A stretch of 64,000 bases of DNA, taken from NCBI GenBank assembly GCA_025267735.1, contig CM046295.1, forward strand, positions 19,066,938-19,130,937, read 5' to 3'. Below are positions 1 to 11,245 of the stretch, piece after piece. Position 1 is the stretch's first letter; every line of letters begins with the position of its first letter. The DNA comes from Mactra quadrangularis. Its lineage: Eukaryota; Mollusca; Bivalvia; Venerida; Mactridae. The notes below the pieces were generated by a model, which worked only from the letters and a program-made list of their open reading frames with translations, ran no database searches and had not been told where the DNA came from. The position numbers and the translations under genes are program-made.

Positions 1-344
1 TGTTTTGGGGAGGTGACTGTTGTTGAGAAGTGATTGTTGTTGAGAGGTGAGTGTTGTTGGCAGATAGATGCTCTTTTAGATCGGTGTTGTTGGGAGGTGT
101 CTGTTTTGGGGAGGTGACTGTTGTTGAGAAGTGAGTGTTGTTGGGAGGTTAGTGTTGTTGGGAGGTGAGTGTTGTTGGGAGGTGTCTGTTTTGGGGAGGT
201 GATTGTTGTTGAGACGTGATTGTTATTGAGAGGTGAGTGTTGTTGGGAGGTTAGTGTTGTTGGGAGGTGAGTGTTGTTGGGAGGTGTCTGTTTTGGGGAG
301 GTGACTGTTGTTGAGAGGTGATTGTTGTTGAGAGGTGATTGTTG
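1..344. repeat. GT-rich minisatellite at the left edge
   Basis: Imperfect tandem units of about 17 bp built on 'GTTGTTGGGAGGTGAGT' fill the left edge, with variants such as TTTTGGGGAGGTGACTG and TTGTTGAGAGGTGATTG recurring as a higher-order pattern. The array ends abruptly near 344 and is cut by the window edge, so its full size is unknown. No coding potential is seen. Confidence 0.9.
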
Positions 345-1049
345 AACAATGCAATTATTCATTTTTGGCAGCACTTACAGGTTCTGACGCTTTTAGATCA
401 TTTGTAAAGTATGTCAACAAAGTCACTCATTGAATGAAATGTGTATCACTGTTTTGTTTATATTTACATGCTCGTATATTTAACGTGATTTATGTTGTTT
501 TTTTTCTGTTCTTTCTGATCTCTGTGTCTCTAACTATGTACTAGTTTACTTATGTAACTTATGTAACTCTCCAAAACTGGAGGTAATAAAAGTATATATA
601 TTTTAAAACGGCTTAATGCATATGCCCGCTCACGTAGGTTTAACAATACATGTACATACGTATATTTTATTTACATATTTTAGTTAACATAAAAAGGAAA
701 CGAGATGCAGATGAAACAGAACACCACACGAGGGGGTTTGTTACCATATCATCCCTTGGCTTGGTATAGAGAAAATATTTAATAGCTACTAAAGAGACTT
801 GCAGGTCGAATTACGAATGCACCATGAACATCTTGAAATAAAATCTGTACTTTGCTTAGGGATGAAATCATATTAAAAGTCACTGAGGACGTTTGCTGTA
901 ATTTAATCTAATAGCTAATATTGAGCGAACAGACGATGTAAGGATACAAAAAGTTCTAAGTAGAAAATTTACAGAATTATACTAAGTTCGATTAAGCCAT
1001 ATAAACTTCTGAATAGCTAATTTCTAGTATTTTTTTTTATTTTTCGACA
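345..1049. other. AT-rich intergenic DNA, no gene seen
   Basis: No supported gene. Positions about 565-598 carry CTCTCCAAAACTGGAGGTAATAAA, which matches the end of a tRNA-headed repeat at 13430-13460, so this may be the 3' end of a related SINE remnant. Confidence 0.5.
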
Positions 1050-1315
1050 ATTTGTTGCACAGTTGAAAGAGCACCGAGATTTCGAGTGAGGTGTCCCGAA
1101 ACGGGTTTGAATCCCACCCGGGCCGGTGATACCCATTCATGAAAGTTTGACAATAATGTCAATGTTCGTTAATTAGTAAGGTATATGGAGAAGATTCCGG
1201 CCTTGTGGAGGGGTAAATGAGTACTGGTTATAGACAGGGTTACGAGGAAAGCCAGGTTAGGTGCGCTGGTCGTCGTAAAGTAATCTAAAACGTTGTGTGC
1301 GGCAATAAACCCAGT
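1050..1315 (+). mobile_element. SINE-A copy, decayed head
   Basis: This is a diverged copy of the SINE-A family defined at 51524-51812. A tRNA-like B box (GGTTTGAATCCCACCCGG) is followed by the family body (TTTGACAATAATGTC, TGGTTATAGACA, AGGTTAGGTGCGCTGG). It ends in AATAAACCCAG. The A box is poorly preserved. Confidence 0.75.
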
Positions 1316-2904
1316 AAGAATCCGACTTTATTCGCTGCGCATCCTTACATAGTATTATACAGCTATAAATCAAGAATTGATCATTATTGCACAAAAACAT
1401 TAAATTGATCTTAATTTGTCATGGTTTTGATTCATTGTTCTTTGCCAATTACTGAATATCGATTTTCGAATCTACGGCTTGGTGAGCTTTACCAATATCA
1501 AAACGAGGCCGGAAGAGCAAAAAATAAACCTAAACGGTGATAATAATAGAAATTACTTCAAAAGTATCGAAAATGGAGGACGAATTAACACAAAGTTGGT
1601 CAAATTAGCGCAAAGTATGACGTAATGAAGCCTAAATCGATTTCATACTTACGACAAAGCTTAACGTTGACAAAGTACAATGTAATCACAAATTGCGGGA
1701 AATCTCTCTATGAATATGAAATTAGAGATTTTGCATAACGTCAGTACGTAGTCACAGTGCGGGATTGTATAAAAGCCACATAGCCCGGTATTGATCCGGA
1801 CTATTTTCCATTCATGCTACAAGGGGTCAATGAAAGGTCAAACTACATCAATAAAGTTACTCGGTTTGTTTATAATGATTTTACTCAGTCGCTCGATTAG
1901 ACACGGAAATGAGATTAATAAAGTGCACAAAAGATTCCATTAAAACTCTGCGAGAAATCCATAGCAACGGCGAGCCCAGAAAGGGTGGTCTAAAGGGCCC
2001 ACACTCCCCTCTGGATAAAATAAAAATCTATAAGAAGTATAAAAAATCTAGTTATGTATATAAATTATGGTATATTTGATTTTTTTTCGTTCGCTTAAAA
2101 TCTAAGGTTGAAACCCCTTAAAAGAAGGGTTTAAATGCCCCTGAATAAAACCGGTAACTTTCATTTTTTCCCAGTAAATGATAATTATTTTATTACTAGG
2201 GGTTAAGTCACGTGACACATAAATGAGGGTATTATATTTCTTTTCATCTAGGAGCTTATTGCATTGAAAGCTAATTCCATACATTTTCGAAGCATTATAG
2301 TTATTTTTGTCTGTTATTAGAACTAATCCGGAATGTATCATTACACACAACTTGTATCAGACTCTAAAAACCGTCATGTCCGTACCGTATCACAGAACGT
2401 CAAGCGTTCGTCGTGTATTTAGCTTAAACCCATTCGAAGACAGTTTAGAATTTATCGGAAACTAAGGCTGGTGAAAAACGACCGATAGGTTAGATATAAA
2501 ATACAACAAAATCCGTTCCCAAAACGGACAGGTGTCTTATAAAAGATAGTAAACACGTTCGGGACGAACTGACACCTTTTAAACAATCCATCATTCCACC
2601 ACGCTGGATGCAACAGATAAGTAAAGTTTCAACTCAAGTATATAAAAGTTCTTAATCATAAAATTAAAGGTTAAAATGTCAGACGAAGTCATTTGTTATT
2701 ATTAAGTTACATTCAGTTACCATGGCGACCGAGCTCCCGGCGAGCGTTAATTTCTTTATCGTGTATTGGATTAAAATGTAATATTTTAACGTCTGGCGCA
2801 GCTAAAAGATACAATGTATACTCCGGCATCCTTAATTTGTTTGGGGAAAAATTTCGACTCCAATAGTGGCAACCAAATCGTGCTCACCATTTTTTTACTG
2901 AATT
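1316..2904. other. AT-rich intergenic DNA, nothing recognised
   Basis: No open frame longer than about 82 codons, no splice-supported exon and no known repeat was found in this stretch. Confidence 0.4.
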
Positions 2905-3026
2905 TAACGCCGTGACAACACAATTAAATTTTACGAGACCAGCGCACCTAACTTAGCTTTTCTGGAAACTTGCCTATAACTAGTACTCACGTACCTTTTC
3001 ACAAGGCCAGAAACTTCTCCATATTA
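2905..3026 (-). mobile_element. SINE-A 3' fragment
   Basis: Reverse-strand 3' half of SINE-A: reading 5'->3' on the + strand it goes TTTAACGCCGTG, CAGCGCACCTAACTTAGC, ATAACTAGTACTCACGTACC, CAAGGCC. It stops where a second, longer copy in the same orientation begins, so the two are stacked. Confidence 0.75.
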
Positions 3027-3295
3027 CTGGGTTAAACACCTTGTCAACACAATTTTTGTTATAAAACGGATGCCAGCGCACCTAACCCAGCTTTTCTGGA
3101 AACTTGCCTATAACCAGTACTCACTACCCTTCCATAAGACCGGAAATTTCTCCATATATCTTATCAATGAAGGAAAATTGACATTTTTGTCAAATTTTCA
3201 TGGAAGGGTACAACCTCCCTGGGTTGGATTCGAATCCGTACCCTTTGCGGTACACTACAAACTTCAAACACGCTATCAACTACGCTACATGTCTA
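3027..3295 (-). mobile_element. SINE-A, nearly full length
   Basis: A full-length reverse-strand SINE-A. It has the tail (GGGTTAAACACC), the body (CCAGCGCACCTAACCCAGC, TATAACCAGTACTCAC, TTTTCATGGAAGGGTA), a B-box region (GGATTCGAATCCG) and an A-box region (CTATCAACTACGCTAC). The short open frame across it is a by-product of the repeat. Confidence 0.8.
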
Positions 3296-3737
3296 AGTTA
3301 CCCTAAATTACAAAAAAAAAACAATCTTTAAAATTGTTGATTTTTTAAAATTATCCATAATATCTTTAGACTTACTTGTATTTTATGTGTTCAAAAAAGT
3401 TCAGTCACAAATTAATCCAATCGACATAAGTAGCAGTATGAACGTCCGTAAAATAGTCAAAAATAACAGTTCCTAAAATTCTTATATTAAAATCCAATGC
3501 ATGAACTGACCTACATTTAAGAAATACAGACATCGTTTGTGTTCAAAATGATTTGAATTCAATGCAACATTGTACAGCATTGAAAATTCAATGTACATCA
3601 ATTTCGTATCAATCCCCATAAAAACTTTTCTTTATATAAAAGCGAGATAGCTTCTTCAATACAAATGCATACCTATAAAAAAGAAATGAGTTTTTTTTAT
3701 ATTCAAAATTGGTTTAAGGTAGGTTTAACGTTATCAT

Positions 3738-3815
3738 TAGGGCTGCAACGATTCAATTGAAATTCGATGCGATTCGATTTTTGTTCTTTCAATTCGATTT
3801 TTTCCGATTCTATTA
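3738..3815 (+). mobile_element. hAT-like MITE left end (partial)
   Basis: The sequence TAGGGCTGCAACGATTC followed by ATTCGATGCGATTCGATTTTT is the typical left end of a TAGGGCTG-type hAT MITE, as at 36416. No matching right end was found, so it is truncated or highly diverged. Confidence 0.4.
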
Positions 3816-4026
3816 ATTTAATAATATAGTCAATTAGGACTTTAGTCAGTTATTTCCCCTTGTATACACTTCAAATAGGTACATGTAGGTCCTATTATTT
3901 GGATTACTCGGATTTTACCCTTACTTTTTTATATCAATTTGCCAAAATTAATCTTAAATAACTTCTTTTTTTGTAAATCTTTTAATTTGATTGAAATTCA
4001 AGCTTAAGTATTTCTAGGGTAAAGAA

Positions 4027-4494
4027 CTATCTAAATTTCACCACTTCTGTTAATATCTTCATTAACAAGAAAGATATTAGATGAAATATTTTGTTATCCT
4101 GACATAGGTCTTCAATGATAAAATCCGAGGATTCCAACTGTAAGGACCTACTTACCAATTGGATTGCTTCTGATTTTATCAGGGAAAGATAACTGACTAA
4201 AGTCCCTAATTCCAACTGTACAGTAATACATTCATTACAACTTAAAACTAACTTTTTAAAAAGCTTGTCGTTCCACCTTAACAGTGTTGAGGGGGAAAAT
4301 CTATCATCGTATTGGGTACGTGGTACATCGCTCGATTGACCCCCAAGCGGTGGACTGTAGGAAATCTGTTCACAGAAATCGTTCTTTAATTTATTACAAA
4401 CTGTCCTTTCTACCTTAATACTAGTTAATACTAGTGGCACGGAAAATAAAGATAGACGTTTTCTTACCATTGTCGACTGACGTAAAAAGTGCAC
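4027..4494 (-). other. 155-codon open frame of unknown status
   Basis: This is the longest non-repetitive open frame in the left half of the window. The deduced protein has no motif I recognise. It overlaps a 68-bp block (4273-4340) duplicated at 4638-4706 and an inverted match between about 3833-3865 and 4175-4215, which suggests decayed transposon DNA and not a host exon. It could still be an exon of an unseen minus-strand gene, but no convincing splice partner was found. Confidence 0.15.
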
Positions 4495-4706
4495 GCGGTC
4501 GTCATGTTTACGACGTCATGGTAACGTTATTAGCAGTAATGACGTCAAATAAAGTGTTGATCCGAATCGGAAATGTCTTCAAGTTTACAACGGTACCAAA
4601 AATTATATGCAAATCTAAAAAAGTCAGAAGTACAATACCACCTTAATAATAGTGTTGAGGGGAAATCTATCAACGTACTGTATACGTGGTACATTGCTCA
4701 ATTGAT
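4273..4706. repeat. Pair of ~68-bp direct repeats
   Basis: Block 4273-4340 (CCACCTTAACAGTGTTGAGG ... TGGTACATCGCTCGATTGA) recurs at 4638-4706 with a few changes. About 300 bp of unrelated sequence separates them. This could be a segmental duplication or repeats inside one decayed element. Confidence 0.65.
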
Positions 4707-5252
4707 AACCTACCCCCCCCTCCGACAAAAACACTAAAATTATAAATTTTCGATTCATGAACATGACAAAATGAGTATACATAGCAAAGATGAACCATTG
4801 ATACTAGGTAAACATTGACTAAAGTAGAAAAGCTTAAGACTGACAGTCGCTTACATATAAATCAACCTTTTCAATGAGAAAAAGCAAACACTAGTGCGAT
4901 CTTTAAAATATCTTCATTATGTGGAATACAAACAAAAATGGCGGCACAGACATAAAAGATACAATGAGAGTCGATTACTTAAACGTAAAATTTATAAAGT
5001 CTAAATAAATAATATGAAGATTTTTAAATCTTGAAATTTATTTTATTTGTATTCTAGGCTTGGGTACGAAATGATTAGGGGCGAGACCTTTTCAACATGC
5101 AAGAAGAATGGGTCGTTTATTTAAGTGTTTGTTTTGTGTGCGCTAAAGTGTAGTAGTTAAATATATTCGCAGATTTTGATTTTTTTTCGTTTCGAGTTGA
5201 GATGGTAACGAACAATGAGAGACACATGTGTGCATGAGTTTGATTCGTGCTT

Positions 5253-6145
5253 ATGATGTTAATGATGACGGTGATGATATATAGTTGCTGTTATTAAAAA
5301 TAATGATGATGATAATGATGATAATGATGATGATGACGGTGATGATTGTATAGAGATGATGATGGTAATGATTGCTTCGTTATGGTATTGATGATTATGA
5401 TTATGATAATGTTAATTTCTAAATGATGACGATGATTATTATGATTGTGTGGCTATGGGATGATAATAAAAAATATTGATTATAATGGTGATGATGGTGG
5501 TGATGATTATGCCATGGTGATGATGGTGGTGATGATGATGATGGTGATGATTATGCCATGGTGATGATGGTGGTGATGATGATGGTGGTGATGATTATGC
5601 CATGGTGATGATGGTGGTGATGATGATGATGGTGATGATTATGCCATGGTGATGATGGTGGTGATAATGATGATGATAATGATGATTATGCCATGATGAT
5701 AATAGTGGTGATAATGATGATGATAATGATGATTATGCCATGATGATAATAGTGGTGATAATGATGATGATAATGATAATTATGCCATGATGATAATAGT
5801 GGTGATAATGATGATGATAATGATGATTATGCCATGATGATAATAGTGGTGATAATGATGATGATAATGATGATTATGCCATGATGATAATAGTGGTGAT
5901 AATGATGATGATAATGATAATTATGCCATGATGATAATAGTGGTGATAATGATGATGATAATGATAATTATGCCATGATGATAATAGTGGTGATAATGAT
6001 GATGATAATGATAATTATGCCATGATGATAATAGTGGTGATAATAATGATGATGATGATGATTATGCCATGATGGTGGTGATGGTGATGATTGTGTTGCT
6101 ATGATGATGGTAATAGTCGTGGTGATGATGATGGTGATGATTATA
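5253..6145. repeat. GAT-rich satellite with 44-47-bp higher-order unit
   Basis: GAT/AAT triplet repeats are organised into a higher-order unit marked by TTATGCCATG. GCC landmarks fall at 5511, 5555 and 5599 (44-bp steps), then at 5643, 5690, 5737, 5784, 5831, 5878, 5925, 5972, 6019 and 6066 (47-bp steps). The early units read GATGGTGGTGATG and the later ones GATAATAGTGGTGATAATG. Short Asp/Gly-rich open frames in it are not genes. Confidence 0.95.
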
Positions 6146-6419
6146 CCGGCGATAATTTTCAGCCGTGGTCAAACGTTGCAGACAATAAACCAAACAATAA
6201 TCCCACAGAAGAAAATAAGTCCCGGATATTAGGCATTATTAAAAATTCATCCGCCAGACAAAAAGTAGTTCCTAGTTAAGGTTAATGGTATCTTAATTAA
6301 ATATTCATTATCATGAACAACATTCAAAGTCTGCGTTCACGTTCTACATAAAATACTCTGCTTTATGTTAGTTATACATGTATAAGGATATGTATGTTTG
6401 AGGCGGCTAAATGTCTATT

Positions 6420-6650
6420 CTAAGGGTTCAACTTAGGGGCCAACATTTTCTTTGAAGAGACGGAAATCGCACTTTTAGTATAGATAAATAACGTTCGCTC
6501 TCTCGTCCCCAGTTCTGAGCTAGTAGGATAAAAAATCTTTTCTACAAAAGCAGCGATGCGCGTTTTGAAATTGACCAATACTAGCTCAGAGCTACATACT
6601 CTATGATTGCCAAGTCCAACGTCGTAACCACTCGACCATGAAGGCCCTAG
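6420..6650 (-). mobile_element. tRNA-headed SINE-like remnant (family C)
   Basis: On the minus strand the head reads CATGGTCGAGTGGTTACGAC, an A-box-like tRNA segment, followed by TTGGACTTGGCAATC and then AGCTCTGAGCTAGTATTGG. The B box is not clear. Probably an old tRNA-derived SINE unlike SINE-A and SINE-B. Confidence 0.35.
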
Positions 6651-8204
6651 AAAGGGTTTGAATGTGAAATTTAGACGCCAGTGTTGAAAAATACAGAGAA
6701 TTGAGAAAAATTAATGTGAAAAAAAAACACTTACTGAGGACCGGTGGAGTATATATTCAAACATTAAATTAAAAATTCATAAATCCAAAAATCCACAACA
6801 TATAAAGAAAATAAATACAAACTATTATATCAAACTATCGCGAGTAAACTTTATGTATTCCTCAAAAAAACTAACCAACGATATATCACCGTTCAAACGC
6901 CATCGTGGTGACTTAATTCACGGTTCGTTCTGACAGCAAGTGTCGATTTTAATTAAATAACTCCATTGTTAGGCTGTCGCTTGTTTTGACATTTTATGGT
7001 CACTTTATGTCATAAAATCCTCGGCCAGTGTCCACTTATCGTATCATAAAAACTGACCAAAGACTGACCAATAACTCAATCTATATAAAATCTAGCCTCA
7101 CTCAAACTTTACGATTTAGTCATTCATATGACGAAGTTTTTCTTACGATGTAATCATTCTTACGTACGCACCGTTTATATATATACATTTATGTACTTCA
7201 TTGTTTAATTTATTTGTAACAATTTTGAGTGGCCGACTTTCAAAGTCTTAAAATCCACGCGGGCTGTACAATAATACATATATATACTAAAATTCTTCAA
7301 ATCGCTTACAAGTCTCAATTTAGTCGCTTATGTAAATAAATGTATTACTTTATAGTATCAAAATTTTATAGGTAACGGAAAAATCCGATCTTTGCCGAAG
7401 TTCCACAAGTCCACGAAAATGGACGGGGGGGGGGTCCTTGTGGTCGCTTATTATTTGATTTTTTTTATGTAGGCTAATCAATAGGGGCCCACACGTCTCT
7501 TACGTATATCTAAGATGCAAATTCAAATAACAACAGAAGTGGTCCTATTGAACGTTTATGACATTTTTTTAAATAAAAACTAAAACAAAAGCATAGCGAG
7601 CAATTCCGATTGTTTACGAAAACACCCGAGATTTTCCGTATGATCAAAAGTCTCAAATTTTTAACAAGTCGCTTATGTAAATAATAATAGTACAAGTACC
7701 AATTTTAAATCGCTTAGATCAATAACAAAACAAAAGACTTAATAGCTGTAAAACCGCAAAATTTTGTTTATTTTTCAGATTTAGTGGGCAGTGTGATCTC
7801 CGAACAAAAATCTGTACCACGAATGAAAATGACACAAAAAATGCCGAAGATGATTTCATTCGGCAAATATGACATGAACGCAGCAAAATATTTGTTATCT
7901 TCATTACGTTGTTTTTGACCGCAGTGCATAAAATAAAAGAATAAATACGGAGACTGTTTGGTGATGGCTAAATGAGTAATAAAATGAATTGGTCATCTTT
8001 GTTAGACATACATATATGGACATACAGTACATTGCAAAGGTCCATAGACAGAAACCCTTTTTTCAGGAAGAATCAATTCACTAAGTTCTGATATTGGATT
8101 CAATTGTTTGAATCTTATCTGCTTTTCAAAGTTCTTGGATATGGATTTTTTGGGGCTTTTCTAAATTTAAACTACGGTCATTGAATTCGGCTGACTGAAG
8201 TGTA
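6651..8204. other. AT-rich intergenic DNA, nothing recognised
   Basis: Only short AT-rich open frames occur. A G run (GGACGGGGGGGGGG) lies near 7421. No gene or repeat family was recognised. Confidence 0.4.
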
Positions 8205-8485
8205 TATTCTGCTATGTTCTTTTATGTTCTTATATGTTGTTGAGTTCTTTATGTTTTTCTGCTCTGTTCTTTTACGTTCTTTTATGTTTGGTTTTGTTCT
8301 GTTATGTTCTGTTGTTTTTTTTGTTTTATGTTATGTTCTTTCGTGTTTTGTTCTTTTATGTTCTGGTTTGTTCATTTATGATTAATCATGTTATTTTATA
8401 TTCTTTTATGCACTGTTCTGTTCTTTATTTTCTGTTTTATTTTATTTTAGTTTGTTATGTTCAGTTATATTTGCTGTTATGTTGG
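8205..8485. repeat. T-rich minisatellite (TTATGTTCTG-type)
   Basis: Irregular tandem units of about 10-15 bp on the theme TTTTATGTTCTG. Phe/Leu/Cys-rich open frames in two + frames are caused by the repeat and are not genes. Confidence 0.85.
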
Positions 8486-9082
8486 TATTTTGACAGGTTT
8501 AAACTGCCTCTGGTCAGTGCCGTCCACTTTTGAGCATTAACCTTTTTTTCATTATACATTAGTAATTACATTTCCCCCAAATTTTAATGAAATGCTGACC
8601 ACAATTTTTTTACTAGGTGACTTTTTAAACTTGCAACTTTTTTAACTAAGTTTGCTATACATATCATTGTATTTAAATACATGTAAAAGCAACTTTGTCA
8701 TAAATAATCAAGATCTAGCCGTTGTAATTGAACAAAACCAAAAAAAAATGAATACCCGGACTATTTATATTAAATTAAACGTAAACGGATTTCGGACGGT
8801 TGTTAAATTCGGACATAATAGGAAATGGATTTGTTTAATGAAATGTGTAAATATTTTCATTTCATACAAAACTATCGGCTAAACACATAAGTGCTAAATG
8901 TCAATAAAACTTAATAGATTTAATGTATTTCAGACAATACGATTCAACTGACCGCTGTCCACTGGTCGTAGACAGGAACTTAGTAAAATTGGTCAATGCT
9001 TACTCTAATATTGTTCAAATTTATTTAACTGTCTGTGGTGCATACGTCAAACCCGATATTATTGCAGATAGGTATCTATATT

Positions 9083-9327
9083 CAGGGGCGGTTCCAGATT
9101 TTTTTCTAGGGAGGTGGGTCCAAACTTTTTCTATGGGGGGTCCAAACTTTCGAACCACAACCACATTATACGCTCTTTGCATATCAAAAGTAAAAACTAC
9201 ATAACAATTAGATCCATGTTAAACACAGCGAAAAACAGAGAAAAATACTCTCATGGACGGGTACATTTTGGAAATTTCAGGGGTAGGGTACTGGCCCCAT
9301 GACCCGTCCTCCGCTGGATCCGCCTAT
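9083..9327 (+). mobile_element. GGGGCGGATCC-type MITE, copy 1
   Basis: The element starts CAGGGGCGGTTCCAG and ends CTGGATCCGCCTATG, so its ends are inverted copies. Its body (CCAAACTTTCGAACCACAACC, then CATGTTAAACACAG, then GTACATTTTGGAAATTTC) is shared with copies at 16162 and 25880. It is a non-autonomous DNA element. The open frames across it are spurious. Confidence 0.75.
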
Positions 9328-10678
9328 GATAATTTTATCGATCGTAAATAAAAATGTTCTGTTGTGAGTCGAGTATTTAAATCAGCGGGGTTAATGCATA
9401 AATTACTGACAGACGAATTATAATTCAACATTAAATTGTCTGAACATGCCGAATAATAGGGCTAAAACAATTTTAATCCGTTTGGAAATGCCTTTGTATC
9501 GATGACGTAGGCAATACATGGGTAGAAAGTTAATTTTTTCAAAATTTTGAAATTCATCGCTAACATTTTTTTTAATTGAAAAACGACAAACTCCTTCAAA
9601 ATATGTTAAAAATAGACACAAATCACTAGCAGTGTATAAAAATGGTTTAAGATATACATTAAACAACAAAAACCTTAGTAAGGAATGCGAAATATGCTCA
9701 AAAACCGACAATTTTTACTCCGCGTTCGTAAAATCGACATTACGAGTGTACGTCATGGCGTGTGAATAAAATGCAGACACATAGTTGCAACACTTTTATG
9801 CCACAATTAACTGGAATTATAATTGCTTTTAATTACAACACCTGTTTTAAAAAGATGAAAGTAAACCACGGTCGAATAGAAATTTAGCGGTAATGTGTCG
9901 AAATGCGTAAAATTTTACGAAAATGTGACTTTTCTTTACGCGAAAAAAAAATCGGCAATTTGCGTAAACTTGCTGAATTGTCCGGATCAGGAATTAGAAA
10001 ATGCATTCCGTTCATCTTGGCTGTAAGGCTTCGTTTTATTCAAGTTTTTTAATGAGATGTTAAAAAAATTAACGAAAATGTCCGAAATGTTTCGAAAATT
10101 AACGAACATTTCCGTAATATAACGATTTCATGTATTTGATGTACTCAGGAGCTAATAAAATCGCAAACAAGAAAGGGTAATTTATATCTGAACAGGAACG
10201 TCGCGTGTGCTGAATAAAAAACACTTGAAAATATCAGTAAATATTTCATAAAATTGATTTATCGAACTTATAAATTTAGGTCGCCTTTACAACAAATCGC
10301 CATTTTTGATAAGGGTAGGATTAAATGCCACTCCGTACCGTACCACTATCGTTTATAAAATGAAGTCCGGGATAACGGCTGATATCAATTACCGATAGAT
10401 ACTATGAAGTCTTATCAAATTATATTGAAATTAATATCAAAAAAGAATTACAACAAAAAATCAAATTACGATAAATTTCACCAAAAATATAGTTTTAAAG
10501 GGATATAGTGATTATTTTAGAACTCAGAAAGGGACAGGGAGGCAGACAAAGGGGCCATGGTGCATCCGAAGGGTTTATAGTATTTTTATTCTGCATGAGA
10601 GGGGACACAAAAAAGGACAGGTAAGCGACCGTCTAAATAATTAAACCTTCGTAAGTACTGTAAGTTCGTTTAATGTAG
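9328..10678. other. AT-rich intergenic DNA
   Basis: No gene seen. Positions 9375-9405 (AATCAGCGGGGTTAATGCAT) match one arm of the palindromic element at 49540-49690. Positions 10070-10135 carry repeated AACGAAAATGTCCGAAATG-like units. Confidence 0.4.
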
Positions 10679-10679
10679 A

Positions 10680-10762
10680 TGACGTCATTTATCCTTTAAG
10701 CTGACGTCACAAAACATTTGAGATGACGTCGTTAAACCTTTGAGATTACGTCATTTCGATTT
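10680..10762. promoter_or_regulatory. Cluster of CRE-like TGACGTCA sites
   Basis: Two perfect TGACGTCA palindromes (10680-10687 and 10702-10709) are followed by TGACGTCG (10724) and a TTACGTCA-type site near 10746, all about 22 bp apart. TGACGTCA is the consensus of CREB/ATF bZIP factors. No gene lies nearby, so function is unproven and this may simply be a decayed tandem repeat. Confidence 0.45.
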
Positions 10763-10974
10763 TAAAAAAAGGTTACTATATCGTCCCTGGTCGTGCAAAT
10801 TAAGTTAGTACGAAAACTTTCATTTATTATGTAGCTTCAAATGAGTGCTGTGTCTCTAATGACGATTGATAACAAAACGGTTTTGAGACAGTTTTCGTGT
10901 CTGCTGTCTACCGATCTGATTAAAACCCGATCTTAAATTTTACACTCGCTAATTTAGATCTGGCCTTTTCCAAA

Positions 10975-11245
10975 CGAAGGTCACGTTCAGGTGACCTTTT
11001 CTCATCATAATATTCATGACGAAATTGTTATGATTCGTAACTTGATTACATCGTCTACGTCACGCAATTTGAAATCAGTCGTCCAATCGCAGACTGTGAA
11101 TTATACTGCTGTTAAATAAGCATGCAAACCTTGGTCTAAAAATAGAAATTACGAAATCAAAATATGTGTAATGGTGTTTTCGTCTAGATGAAAGCTACGC
11201 ATTGATTGGTAGACACAAAGTTCATCTCAACGTGACCTTCCACGG
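10975..11245 (+). mobile_element. Dispersed element X (AAGGTCACGTT ends)
   Basis: Collinear in sequence order with 57190-56925 (reverse) and with the two flanks of the insertion at 35951-36172. Shared blocks are AAGGTCACGTTCAGGTGACC, ATATTCATGACG, CGTCACGCAATTTG and ATGAAAGCTACGCATTGATT, ending in AACGTGACCTT. The ends are inverted copies of AAGGTCACGTT, suggesting a MITE of about 265 bp. Confidence 0.65.

Noticed and set aside
4027..4494. 155-codon minus-strand frame as a real exon
   Set aside because: No recognisable domain or splice partner, and it overlaps duplicated and inverted repeat blocks. Kept only as an uncertain feature.
5253..6145. Possible CRISPR-like array (regular 47-bp spacing)
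   Set aside because: There are no unique spacers; the whole unit repeats and is GAT-based satellite DNA in an animal genome.
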